Shown here one piece after another: positions 7,372-14,767 of a stretch of 33,672 nt of DNA. The number at the start of each line of letters is the position of its first letter. The first letter of the stretch is position 1. The DNA comes from Candidatus Aminicenantota bacterium. GTDB taxonomy: Bacteria; Acidobacteriota; Aminicenantia; Aminicenantales; Aminicenantaceae. Location of the stretch: the NCBI GenBank assembly GCA_030603565.1, contig JAUVXM010000024.1, positions 1 to 33,672 of the forward strand, written 5' to 3'. The notes beneath the pieces are model-generated. The model was not told the DNA's origin. It did no database searches and saw nothing but the letters and a program-made list of their open reading frames with translations. Position numbers and translations under genes: made by a program.

Positions 7372-7659
7372 ATGGTCAAATTATATAATCATAAAAAGAG
7401 CATTACAGTCAGTATTGCTGAAGGGAAAAAACGGTTCAGTCGAATAATCAATGATGCTGCAGGAGAAAAAAAGGAAATAGTCGTGACTAAAAGAGGAGAA
7501 CCGGTTGCAGTTATTATCCCATACAAAGAATATAAATACTCAAAACGGGTAGAAGGCTACAGAAAAATAATTGCCGCAAGAAATACGTTTGCAAGTAAAG
7601 GCATTTCTGCTGAAAATATTTTTAAAGAGTCGCGAAAACAACTGGAGAAAAAGAGTTGA
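7372..7659 (+). CDS. Phd/YefM-family antitoxin
   Basis: The protein is 95 residues from ATG 7372. The N-terminal half is a Phd/YefM DNA-binding fold: TVSIAEGKKRFSRIINDAA followed by EIVVTKRGEPVAVIIPYKEY, the family hallmark strand-helix with the PVAVIIP strand. The C-terminal half is a charged helical tail expected to thread over the toxin. I prefer ATG 7372 to the GTG at 7360 because the aagagg ribosome site overlaps that GTG and sits 11 nt before the ATG. The gene overlaps the toxin by 4 nt (TTGA). It represses its own promoter in characterised relatives, and a dyad over the -10 box fits that. Pairing of a Phd-type antitoxin with a PIN toxin is common. Confidence 0.88.
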   Translation: MVKLYNHKKSITVSIAEGKKRFSRIINDAAGEKKEIVVTKRGEPVAVIIPYKEYKYSKRVEGYRKIIAARNTFASKGISAENIFKESRKQLEKKS

Positions 7660-8081
7660 AAAGGATAGTTATTGATGCGAGTGTAGTATTAAAATGGTAT
7701 CTGGATGACGAGGATAATGGTCGACCTGCTCTCTCCTTACTGGAGAGATATGTTTCTCAGGAATTGGACATAATTGCCCCTTCGCTTCTTGGCTATGAAG
7801 TCATTAATGGACTCGCTATTGCAAAAAAAAGAGGAAGGATCAGGGCAGATAAATTACAGATGGCTGTACAAGGATTTATGGACCTAGAAATAAGCCAAAA
7901 ACATATCTCTTCTTTTTACCCTAAAGTTATACACTTCTATAATATTTATAATCTCTCTGCTTATGACGCAAGTTATCTGGCACTGGCCGATGAGGAAAGC
8001 ATTCCCTTAATTACAGCAGATGAGAGACTTTATAATACTCTCAAAAAAGATCTGCAATGGATTAAGCGGTTAACTGGTTAA
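7656..8081 (+). CDS. vapC: VapC-type PIN-domain ribonuclease toxin
   Basis: The protein is 141 residues, full length for a PIN-domain toxin. The acidic metal-binding residues are all present: Asp7 (VIDASV), Glu48 (GYEVINGL), Asp104 (AYDASYLALA) and Asp122 (TADERL). VapC toxins cut specific RNAs, commonly tRNA or the sarcin-ricin loop of 23S rRNA, when the antitoxin is degraded. The TTG start at 7656 overlaps the antitoxin TGA, the same coupling seen in the AbiE pair upstream. The stop codon at 8079-8081 touches the first base of a REP-like repeat. No damage is seen, so the module is probably active. Confidence 0.92.
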   Translation: MKRIVIDASVVLKWYLDDEDNGRPALSLLERYVSQELDIIAPSLLGYEVINGLAIAKKRGRIRADKLQMAVQGFMDLEISQKHISSFYPKVIHFYNIYNLSAYDASYLALADEESIPLITADERLYNTLKKDLQWIKRLTG

Positions 8082-8164
8082 TTCACGAGTCGAGGTTGCC
8101 GCAGATACAAGGCGCAGGGGATGAAGCTGTGGTATTTCACCGCAAATCCGCCGATTCATTGAAT
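8081..8164 (+). repeat. REP-like palindromic repeat, copy A
   Basis: This copy starts attcacgagtcgagg and ends tgaat, with inverted attca/tgaat ends and a central hairpin tgtggt-atttc-accgca (8128-8144). Copies lie at 10315-10424 (same orientation) and 13648-13697 (opposite, half only). It fills the space between the convergent vapC and lptB genes and encodes the last eight codons and the stop of lptB. The hairpin could also act as a bidirectional transcript end. Confidence 0.8.
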
Positions 8165-8886
8165 CCCAGACTGAAATCCTTACCGAGAAACTTTTCTCTT
8201 GCTTTTTCATCGGCTGAGATCTCCTGGGGGCTGCCCTGAACCAGAATATCGCCTTCATCTATAATATAAGCGCGGTTTGTGATTTTTAGGGTGTCGCGGA
8301 CATTGTGGTCGGACAGAATAATACCTATCCCTCTTTTTTTAAGCTTGATGATGGTTTTTTGAAGTTCAATAACAGTAAGCGGGTCTATGCCGGTGAAAGG
8401 CTCGTCAAGGAGGAGAAATTTTGGCTTAAGGATAAGGGCGCGGCAGATTTCCACCCGCCGCTGTTCGCCGCCTGAGAGAGTGTGGGCGGATTGTTTTGCC
8501 AGGGGTAAAAGCCCCATTTCCTCAAGCAGGTTGCTGCATATTTTATCTCTTTCTTTGCGGCTGCGGTTTTTAAGTTCAATGATCATCTTCAGATTGTTTT
8601 CAGTGGAAGTCTTTAGGAAAACCGAGTTCTCCTGAGGGAGATAGGTTATGCCGGTTTCGGCGCGCTGGTTGGATGAATATTTTGAGATATCGGTATCGTC
8701 AAAGTATATGGTTCCGGTATCGGGTTTGAGCAGCCCGGCCATCATTAGAAATGAGGTGGTTTTTCCCGCCCCGTTGCGGCCCAGCAGGGCGATTATCTCT
8801 CCGGAGCGGACTTCAATATCAATTCCTTTTACCACTATACGCCGGTTAAAACTTTTTCTCAGATTCTTTGCTTTAAATATAGACAT
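8137..8886 (-). CDS. lptB: LptB-type ABC ATPase of the lipopolysaccharide exporter
   Basis: The protein (249 residues) has all ABC ATPase motifs: Walker A GRNGAGKT (36-43), a Q-loop YLPQE (82-86), the signature LSGGE (137-141), Walker B FLLLDEP (157-163) and the switch histidine His194 in SDHNVRDTL. RRVEICRAL and the PFTGIDPLTV stretch are typical of LptB rather than other ABC proteins. LptB drives LptF/LptG to extract lipopolysaccharide from the inner membrane. The lptA, lptC, lptF and lptG genes are not nearby. Known LptB proteins end shortly after a G-x-D-F-x-L motif (GKDFSL here); the extra nine-residue tail falls almost wholly in REP copy A. A strong promoter precedes it. Confidence 0.92.
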   Translation of the reverse strand: MSIFKAKNLRKSFNRRIVVKGIDIEVRSGEIIALLGRNGAGKTTSFLMMAGLLKPDTGTIYFDDTDISKYSSNQRAETGITYLPQENSVFLKTSTENNLKMIIELKNRSRKERDKICSNLLEEMGLLPLAKQSAHTLSGGEQRRVEICRALILKPKFLLLDEPFTGIDPLTVIELQKTIIKLKKRGIGIILSDHNVRDTLKITNRAYIIDEGDILVQGSPQEISADEKAREKFLGKDFSLGFNESADLR

Positions 8887-8913
8887 TGCCTGTACCGGTA
8901 ATAATCAGCTAAA

Positions 8914-8942
8914 ATACTAAAGCCATTGTAACCGACTGTCAA
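8914..8942 (-). promoter_or_regulatory. Promoter of lptB
   Basis: On the minus strand TTGACA (8942-8937), a 17-bp spacer and TAGTAT (8919-8914) form a good sigma-70-type promoter, about 28 bp before the lptB ATG. It lies within the 62-bp gap shared with the divergent DUF1848 gene. Confidence 0.65.
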
Positions 8943-8948
8943 GTAGCT

Positions 8949-9794
8949 ATGAAAAGAGTAATAAGCGCATCGCGGCGCACCGACCTGGTCGCTTCGTTTC
9001 CGGACTGGCTTTCTGCAGCTGTTGAAAAAGAAAGAGCCAGGGTCAGCGGTCCTTCAGGCTATACTTATTCTGTAGACCTTTCTCCTGAGGCAGTTCATAC
9101 TTTTGTACTCTGGTCGAAAAACTTTGAAAACCTTATTGCTAACCGCTTCAGCTTGCAAAAAGCTCTGCGGAAATATGCTCAGTTATATTTTCATTTCACT
9201 ATAACCGGCTTGGGGGGCACATTCATAGAGAAGAATGCCCCCTCCCCGCAAAAAGCTGTTTTACAGCTTGACCCTTTAATAAAGCTCGCAGGCAGCCCGG
9301 AAAGGGTATCCCTCCGTTTTGACCCGGTTATTTACTGGGAGGAGGGGAGCAGCCGCAGGACAAATCTTAATTATTTTGAGAAACTGGCGCCTGAATTAAG
9401 CGCCCGCGAGATCAAGGATGTACGTTTCAGCTTTACCCAGTGGTACGGGAAAGCACGCAGGCGCGCCCTTAAATACGGATTTAAATATATTGACCCTCCG
9501 GAGAAGGAAAAACTAAGGGATGCCCGTTATCTTAGTAAAATCGCAGCAAATTATGGCTTAAACCTTTTCTCCTGCAGCCAGGATTTTTTGACTGCTGTTC
9601 CCGGGGTTAAGCCCTCAGCCTGTATAGACGGGAGTCTGCTTTGCTCCCTTCACCCGGATAAAGCGCCTGCATCTGTAAAAAAAGACAAAAGCCAGCGCCA
9701 AGAATGCCGGTGCACGGATTCGGTTGATATCGGCAGCTATACCCAGGCCTGCCCGCACGGCTGTATGTATTGTTACGCTAATCCCAGAATATAA
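8949..9794 (+). CDS. DUF1848 family protein, likely Fe-S binding
   Basis: The protein (281 residues) is recognised as DUF1848 from its start (VISASRRTDLVASFPDWL), the internal VSLRFDPVIYW, and the C-terminal signature CRCTDSVDIG...CPHGCMYCYAN. The final cluster Cys268-x3-Cys272-x2-Cys275 has the C-x3-C-x2-C spacing used by radical SAM enzymes to hold a 4Fe-4S cluster, here at the C-terminus instead of the usual N-terminal place. The biochemical role of the family is not known to me. It starts 62 bp from the divergent lptB and has no obvious ribosome site. The cupin gene follows 79 bp later on the same strand. Confidence 0.85.
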   Translation: MKRVISASRRTDLVASFPDWLSAAVEKERARVSGPSGYTYSVDLSPEAVHTFVLWSKNFENLIANRFSLQKALRKYAQLYFHFTITGLGGTFIEKNAPSPQKAVLQLDPLIKLAGSPERVSLRFDPVIYWEEGSSRRTNLNYFEKLAPELSAREIKDVRFSFTQWYGKARRRALKYGFKYIDPPEKEKLRDARYLSKIAANYGLNLFSCSQDFLTAVPGVKPSACIDGSLLCSLHPDKAPASVKKDKSQRQECRCTDSVDIGSYTQACPHGCMYCYANPRI

Positions 9795-9873
9795 ACGGGG
9801 TTGCCCTAACCTGGGTGAATAGATGAAAAAAGAGAGAGAATCTAAAAAAGAAAGTATGCGGAGGAGATAGAAA

Positions 9874-10242
9874 ATGGAAAAAGTGGTAAACATTGAGCAA
9901 TGTTTTAAAAAGTTTTCTGATACGTTTTCGCCCAAGATAGTAGGGGAGCTTAACGGCCAGCAGGTCAAGCTTGTACGGCTGGAAGGGGATAAAGTTCCCT
10001 GGCACACCCATGATAAGGAAGACGAGCTGTTCCTTGTGGTAGAAGGCAGGCTTGATGTTCTGGAGAAAGAGGGTTCCGTAACCTTATATGCCGGCGAGTT
10101 CTACATTGTTTCTCACGGAAGAGAGCATCGAGTTGTGCCTCACGCTCATGTCAAACTCATCTTGTTCGAGCCTGATGGGATTGAGCATACCGGAAAAGTG
10201 CAATCTGAGATTACAAAAGATCATTACGACAAACTTGATTGA
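9874..10242 (+). CDS. Small cupin-domain protein
   Basis: This single-domain cupin (122 residues) shows metal-site residues in cupin motif 1 (His44, His46 and Glu51 in HTHDKEDELF) and motif 2 (His85 in GREHRVVPHAH). One-domain cupins range from sugar isomerases to sensor or detoxification proteins; nothing here narrows the substrate. A strong ggaggag ribosome site stands at about 9859-9865 before the ATG. Its nearest neighbours are the DUF1848 gene upstream and a REP/MITE composite downstream. Confidence 0.85.
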   Translation: MEKVVNIEQCFKKFSDTFSPKIVGELNGQQVKLVRLEGDKVPWHTHDKEDELFLVVEGRLDVLEKEGSVTLYAGEFYIVSHGREHRVVPHAHVKLILFEPDGIEHTGKVQSEITKDHYDKLD

Positions 10243-10261
10243 TAAATTCAGGCATATCTAT

Positions 10262-10279
10262 CCATTTACTATTTTCTAT
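10262..10279 (+). repeat. 18-bp intergenic tract, copy 1
   Basis: The sequence ccatttactattttctat occurs here and identically at 13615-13632, with a one-mismatch copy at 11184-11201 and a partial copy at 15720-15736. All four are intergenic, and the two identical copies lie close to REP-like repeats. Confidence 0.7.
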
Positions 10280-10314
10280 CTATTTTTATTGATTTATGCT
10301 TTCTAACCTGGATT

Positions 10315-10424
10315 ATTCACAAGTCGAGGTTGCTGCAGATGCGAGGCACAGGGTACGCAGCTGTGGTCCTTCACCGCAAGTGCCCTGTAACGAAGCAGAT
10401 GTGGTGAGATCGGCTCGCCTGAAT
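10315..10424 (+). repeat. REP-like palindromic repeat, copy B (longest)
   Basis: This 110-bp copy runs from attca (10315-10319) to the inverted tgaat (10420-10424). The central hairpin tgtggt-ccttc-accgca (10362-10378) matches copy A, including the G-T pair. The left arm (gcacagggta) faces a right arm (tgccctgtaa), so the whole unit is an imperfect dyad. The MITE-like repeat begins one base after it. Confidence 0.8.
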
Positions 10425-10425
10425 G

Positions 10426-10562
10426 GTAAAAAAATGGCGATTAAAATTAAAAATAAAAAAAAGAAAAGAGTTAAAATAATCATTATTGAAAAATTCTTGC
10501 ATATTACTGAAAATAAATTAATAATAAAAGCATTGCCACTTTTTATGAATTGGTCAGGCTAA
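10426..10562 (+). repeat. MITE-like repeat, copy 2
   Basis: This is the second copy of the unit at 3-140. The left 14-bp terminal repeat (10428-10441) is intact; the right one is decayed (attgccac for atcgccat). It abuts REP copy B, giving a composite repeat block of about 250 bp downstream of the cupin gene. Confidence 0.8.
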
Positions 10563-10879
10563 GCAGCTTATTAATTAATTATATATATCATGGAAAATTA
10601 AGGATGTCAAAAGAGTTAGAGGCAGGATAGGATAAAGCTGACTGTATGGATAGGCTCGCTTCAGATTTTTAACGCCATCAGAAAAACAATATTAGATACG
10701 GATGGACACGGATAAGACTAATACGTTGATTTCTTTTGCCGATGAATTGTCAAAACAAAACAACCCTTCCAGCCATCAATTTTTACCAAAAAAATGTGGA
10801 AAAAATGCAAACGTGGTAAAAATGATGGTGTAAATAATTCTCTAAATGTAAATAAAATTTACAAGAGAAAAGGTGATTG
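10563..10879. other. Intergenic region, no gene seen
   Basis: This AT-rich stretch lies between the repeat block and the small unknown gene. Frames here are short and lack ribosome sites. A piece at about 10696-10714 (atacggatggacacggata) is a common type of low-value intergenic repeat in metagenome-derived genomes. I see no RNA gene or array. Confidence 0.5.
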
Positions 10880-11119
10880 TTAAAATAAATTGAAGGGAGT
10901 GTCAGGTTCAGTAGTCCTGACATCAAATTCGGTAAGCTGGTTTATCATGTCTTTATTGCGGAAATATTTTTTTACTCGAGAAACCTTTGATTTGCTGAAT
11001 ACCCCTAATAATTCACGATTACCGGTATCATCATAGAGATATAAAACTTTTTTTTCTATTGCATTTTTTGATGCTTCTTCAATTAGTTCCTGGTTTGAAA
11101 CTATCTGGGGTGATAACAT
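10880..11119 (-). CDS. Small protein of unknown function
   Basis: This 79-residue protein is not recognised. It has no membrane segment or signal peptide. The middle (VLYLYDDTGNRELLGVFSKSKV) looks like a strand-turn-strand with a basic helix after it (SRVKKYFRNKD). A strong ribosome site (ggagga, 7-9 nt before the ATG on the minus strand) and clean ends make it a plausible gene. It lies 112 bp downstream of the dipeptidyl peptidase gene on the same strand, but a functional link is not evident. Confidence 0.55.
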   Translation of the reverse strand: MLSPQIVSNQELIEEASKNAIEKKVLYLYDDTGNRELLGVFSKSKVSRVKKYFRNKDMINQLTEFDVRTTEPDTPFNLF

Positions 11120-11231
11120 TGAAATTCCTCCACGTAATATAAGATATTAGTACAGCAAGAAATATGCCAAGTTTAATACATTGCCATTTACTATTTCCTA
11201 TTTGCTGATTCTTAATAAGATTCAATCTGTT

Positions 11232-13427
11232 TTAATTCAATTCTGGTTTTAAATACTTGATGAAATATTCGACCCGGGAATCGCCATAACGTTTGAACCT
11301 TATCCCATGTCTCTGTTCAGGATAGAACATGAAGTCGAATTTTTTATTATGGGTCAAAAGGGCCTGTAATAATTGGATGGAATTTCCGGGGTGTACATTA
11401 TTATCGACTGCTCCGTGATGGATGAATAAATGTCCTTTTAGGTCTTTGGCATAGTTCATACAGGAACCTTTAGCGTATCCATCCGGGTTATCCTGAGGCC
11501 TGCGCATATATCTTTCCGTATAAATTGTGTCGTAATTTCTCCAATCAGTAACTGGGGCACCAGCGACTCCCACCTGAAATACATCCGAAGCTTTAAGCAA
11601 AGCGATACAGGTTAGATATCCTCCATAGGAATGGCCGTATATGCCGACTCGCTGCTCATCCACATAAGGTCTTTTTGTGATAAATTTTACGGCAGCCACA
11701 TGGTCAGCAAGCTCTATTTGTCCAAGATTCATATACATAAGGTTCTGGAAGTCTTTCCCTCTCCCTGAAATACCCCTGTGGTCAATAGATATGATGATAA
11801 AGCCTAACTGAGCCAGTGCCTGGCTACTGCCATTAAGATTATAACTGTTATAGACTCTTTTTGCACCGGGGCCACCGTAAACTGAAAGAATCAGGGGATA
11901 TTTTTTACTTTTGTCAAATTGAGCTGGCTTATACATGATTCCATCCAGGTCATATTTTCCCTCAGCAGATTTGAATACAAAGTGTTCCGGTTTGATTAAT
12001 TTAAAATCCTTGAATTCCTGACTGATGACAGTATTACCAAGCTCTCTGATAAATTTTCCATTGGCATAATGGAGAGTTGATTTGCGGGGAGAGCTAAAAG
12101 AGCTGAAAGAATCAGTATAGAAATTACCCCCTGGCGACAAACTTACAGAATGGGAACCTGTGCCTTTGGTCAATTTTTCGAGGCCGGATCCATCCAGCTT
12201 TATTCTGAAAGCAGAGGATTCAAGCCCTTTGTTTTCAGATCCTGAAAAATATACCCAGCCGTTTTCTTCATTCAGCCCGAGTATCCCTCTTATCGGAAGT
12301 TTCGTTTCAGTCAGCTGCTTTACCATATTTCCTTTCAAGTCATAGAGATAAATTTCTTTCCAGCCGCTTCGTTCTGAAGTCCAGAGAAAGTGTTCTTTAT
12401 CTTTCAGGAAAATCACATCATTTGGTTCAATGTAGCATTTATCCTTATCTGTGAGAATGATCCGTACAGTACCTGTTTCCGGGTTTGCAGCAAAAAGCTC
12501 GACTTTGTTTTGCCAACGGTTCAATCTCATGTAAGTGAATTCTTTTCCATCATAAGTCCACTGGCCCTTGTACAAGTAGACATTTGTCTCCAGGCCTGTT
12601 TCTATGCGAGTGATTTTTTTTGTTTTAATATTTACAACAAAAAAACGGACTATGGGATTATTTGCCCCGGCTTTTGGGTAACTTTGCATTTCATATTCAG
12701 GTTTGGGGTCAACATCATGGACAATAGGATATTTAGTAACCGGGCTCTCATCAAACTGCATGAAAGCTATGTTTTTAGAGTCAGGCGACCACCAAAAAGC
12801 TTTATACTGGCCAAGTTCTTCAGGATATACCCAGTCTGGAAAACCATTTCGTAAGTCCTTATGTCCATTTTTTGTCAGAGAGGTTTCTTTTCCTTCTAGA
12901 TCCTGAATAAAGATATTATAATCGCGAATAAATGCCCGGTATTTAAAATCAGGGGAAAATACTTCAGAATATGACCTACCCCTGACTCCGGTAAATTCTT
13001 TTTCCGGTACATAAGAGATAATATGGCTGGTTTTAAGGTCATATATATAAGCAGTATTTTTCACCATAAACCGGATTTTATTGCCTTTATCTATGAACAT
13101 AAAAAGTTTAAAGGGAAGTTCTTCGACGTTTTTACTGCTTAGGGTGTTATATGCATTGATAAGGGCAGAGTCATTAAAAAGGCTGCTTTCATTGCCTGAA
13201 ACAGCAGCGGTCTTTTTAAATGTTTTGTCCTTGAAAATATAATAATATTCTCCGTCAGGTGTCCATTTTAAACGTGATAAACCTTCGAATTTTACCAGAT
13301 TTCTATCACTCGTCAGTTTTTTGTAAAGTTCTTTGCCTCTGACTTGAGCCTGGGTGTTTGAACCCAAAGAAAATAGAAAAATGAAGATTATTATAGAGAT
13401 AGATATTGCTTTTGAATATTTATTCAT
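11232..13427 (-). CDS. Exported dipeptidyl peptidase IV (peptidase family S9B)
   Basis: The protein (731 residues) has a signal peptide (hydrophobic residues about 8-22, cleavage after TQA) and then the two DPP IV parts. A beta-propeller (about 40-480) carries the PDWVYPEELG motif, whose two glutamates bind the substrate amino terminus. The C-terminal alpha/beta hydrolase has the catalytic triad Ser600 (GHSYGGY), Asp675 (HHGAVDNNV) and His707 (EQRHGI). The enzyme removes N-terminal X-Pro dipeptides from peptides in the periplasm. Length and motifs are normal for the family. A good promoter stands at 13455-13483 and a long dyad lies just upstream of it. Confidence 0.95.
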   Translation of the reverse strand: MNKYSKAISISIIIFIFLFSLGSNTQAQVRGKELYKKLTSDRNLVKFEGLSRLKWTPDGEYYYIFKDKTFKKTAAVSGNESSLFNDSALINAYNTLSSKNVEELPFKLFMFIDKGNKIRFMVKNTAYIYDLKTSHIISYVPEKEFTGVRGRSYSEVFSPDFKYRAFIRDYNIFIQDLEGKETSLTKNGHKDLRNGFPDWVYPEELGQYKAFWWSPDSKNIAFMQFDESPVTKYPIVHDVDPKPEYEMQSYPKAGANNPIVRFFVVNIKTKKITRIETGLETNVYLYKGQWTYDGKEFTYMRLNRWQNKVELFAANPETGTVRIILTDKDKCYIEPNDVIFLKDKEHFLWTSERSGWKEIYLYDLKGNMVKQLTETKLPIRGILGLNEENGWVYFSGSENKGLESSAFRIKLDGSGLEKLTKGTGSHSVSLSPGGNFYTDSFSSFSSPRKSTLHYANGKFIRELGNTVISQEFKDFKLIKPEHFVFKSAEGKYDLDGIMYKPAQFDKSKKYPLILSVYGGPGAKRVYNSYNLNGSSQALAQLGFIIISIDHRGISGRGKDFQNLMYMNLGQIELADHVAAVKFITKRPYVDEQRVGIYGHSYGGYLTCIALLKASDVFQVGVAGAPVTDWRNYDTIYTERYMRRPQDNPDGYAKGSCMNYAKDLKGHLFIHHGAVDNNVHPGNSIQLLQALLTHNKKFDFMFYPEQRHGIRFKRYGDSRVEYFIKYLKPELN

Positions 13428-13454
13428 TTATTCTTCCTATGGTTATAGCATATG

Positions 13455-13483
13455 CTTATATCACAGGGAAATGCTTCGGTCAA
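13455..13483 (-). promoter_or_regulatory. Promoter of the dipeptidyl peptidase gene
   Basis: On the minus strand TTGACC (13483-13478), a 17-bp spacer and TATAAG (13460-13455) make a good sigma-70-type promoter 28 bp before the ATG. A 10-bp palindrome (agcatatgct, 13447-13456) overlaps the end of the -10 box. Confidence 0.65.
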
Positions 13484-13497
13484 TGTATTCATAAAAG

Positions 13498-13547
13498 ATG
13501 AAATTCAGGTGTGGCTTGAGCTCAATTCAGCCACAACAGAATTTCAT
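13498..13547. promoter_or_regulatory. 50-bp two-arm dyad upstream of the peptidase promoter
   Basis: The outer arms atgaaattc (13498-13506) and gaatttcat (13539-13547) pair over 9 bp. The inner arms tgtggct (13510-13516) and agccaca (13529-13535) pair over 7 bp, with matched 3-nt spacers between arms and a 12-nt loop. It sits 15 bp above the -35 box of the dipeptidyl peptidase promoter. It may be an operator, a cruciform-forming element or a decayed repeat. No T-run follows the arms, so a terminator is unlikely. Confidence 0.6.
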
Positions 13548-13614
13548 AAGATATAGATCTTTAACCATAAGATTTCACATTTTACAATTCACGTTTCACG
13601 GTTTTTACCATTTT

Positions 13615-13632
13615 CCATTTACTATTTTCTAT
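13615..13632 (+). repeat. 18-bp intergenic tract, copy 2
   Basis: Identical to 10262-10279. It is embedded in a run of degenerate ttcac/ttac motifs (about 13570-13635), a type of variable intergenic tract, and is followed by half a REP-like repeat. Confidence 0.7.
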
Positions 13633-13647
13633 TATCTGCCTTTGAAA

Positions 13648-13697
13648 CAGCTTCATACCCTGTGCCTCTTATCTGCGGCAACCTCGACTCGTGAATA
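13648..13697 (-). repeat. REP-like repeat, copy C (left half only)
   Basis: On the minus strand this starts tattcacgagtcgagg and matches copies A and B for about 50 bp up to gaagctg. It then diverges, so the central hairpin and right arm are missing. It lies between the divergent peptidase and methyltransferase genes. Confidence 0.75.
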
Positions 13698-13782
13698 CTA
13701 AATATTCATAAAAATTGCCAATTTGATTTTTCTATGTTTTATTATAATAATAGCCTCAGGTAATTTACATACGGGAGAGATC

Positions 13783-13833
13783 ATGAAGCGAAGAGATTTT
13801 TTACAAGCGTTTTTTACTGTCTCAAAAATATAA
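13783..13833 (+). pseudogene. Tat-signal-like mini-ORF
   Basis: An ATG with a gggagag ribosome site opens a 16-codon frame, MKRRDFLQAFFTVSKI. The RRDFL core is the twin-arginine signal seen on exported enzymes such as the sulfatase at 16406 (SRRDFIK). The frame stops before any mature protein, 13 bp before the methyltransferase gene. It is probably the stub of a deleted Tat-exported protein; a leader peptide is an alternative. Confidence 0.4.
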
Positions 13834-13846
13834 AAGGAGAAAATGA

Positions 13847-14710
13847 ATGAAACAAAGAGCCATCATTGCTGTATTGCTAATTTTAACCTGGTCAGCAGTG
13901 CTGTCCATTTCTTGTTCGACTAAACCTGAAGAGCAATCTGAAGCAGAAAAATATCAGATATCCAGGGGCGGGACCTCAGAGATCACAATCCGCAATGTAA
14001 CTGATAAATCTATTGATTATAAAATAAAGACAATATATTCCCCGGGCGATGCTATAGAAAGGAGCCTTGGAGTTGGAGATATCGAACGCTTCCCGAGTAA
14101 AGCAGGAGTGGAGCTTACTTTTAAGCAGGGAGATATATGGCAAAAATATCTACTCGATTCAAATATGCCCTATTCATTTAGATATGACGAAAACGGACAA
14201 CTTGAGTTGTATGAAGGGTCGCATGGAAGAGATGATGCTGAGGACTTGGCTCCATTTGTTGCTACTCCTATGCTTGTAGTCGAAAAAATGCTGGAAATGG
14301 CTGAACTGGATAGAGATGATGTTATATATGATCTTGGTTGTGGAGACGGACGTATTGTTATCACGGCTGCAAAAAAGTACGGGGCACGTGGAGTGGGAAT
14401 CGACCTTTCTTCTGAGAGGATAAAGGAATCACGGACCAATGCAATAGAAGCAGGGGTGGAAAATTTGGTTGAGTTCCGGAGAGAAGATGTCACGAAATCT
14501 GATATATCCCAGGCAACTGTTGTCACACTTTATCTATTAACGGAATCTAATGAACTGCTTCGTCCGATTCTTGAAAAACAGCTGAAGCCTGGGACATTGG
14601 TAATATCTCACAATTACGATATCCCCGGGTGGGAAAAAAAAGAGATCGATTATGCCTCACTCAAAACTCAGGATGATGAGGAACATATGATATATCTCTA
14701 CCAAAAGTAA
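13847..14710 (+). CDS. Lipoprotein-like SAM-dependent methyltransferase
   Basis: The protein (287 residues) begins with a basic and hydrophobic signal ending in LSISC (Cys23), a plausible though imperfect lipobox. Residues about 40-125 form a beta-rich module of unknown role. From about 140 a class I methyltransferase fold follows, with the SAM-binding loop VIYDLGCGDGRIVI, an acidic end of strand 2 (GVGIDLS), a REDV segment, and a VVTLYLLTESNELLRP stretch typical of a widespread family of exported-looking methyltransferases. The substrate is unknown. A membrane-anchored position outside the cytoplasm is odd because SAM is cytoplasmic. An aaaggag ribosome site precedes the ATG. Confidence 0.85.
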   Translation: MKQRAIIAVLLILTWSAVLSISCSTKPEEQSEAEKYQISRGGTSEITIRNVTDKSIDYKIKTIYSPGDAIERSLGVGDIERFPSKAGVELTFKQGDIWQKYLLDSNMPYSFRYDENGQLELYEGSHGRDDAEDLAPFVATPMLVVEKMLEMAELDRDDVIYDLGCGDGRIVITAAKKYGARGVGIDLSSERIKESRTNAIEAGVENLVEFRREDVTKSDISQATVVTLYLLTESNELLRPILEKQLKPGTLVISHNYDIPGWEKKEIDYASLKTQDDEEHMIYLYQK

Positions 14711-14767
14711 GGCGGCTTGGAATGTCAGGAAAAACAGAAACTACAGAAAAATCAGCATAAGCCTTAG

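Noticed and set aside
10296-10562. 88-residue frame downstream of the cupin gene
   Set aside because: It is built wholly from the REP and MITE-like repeats and has no ribosome site.
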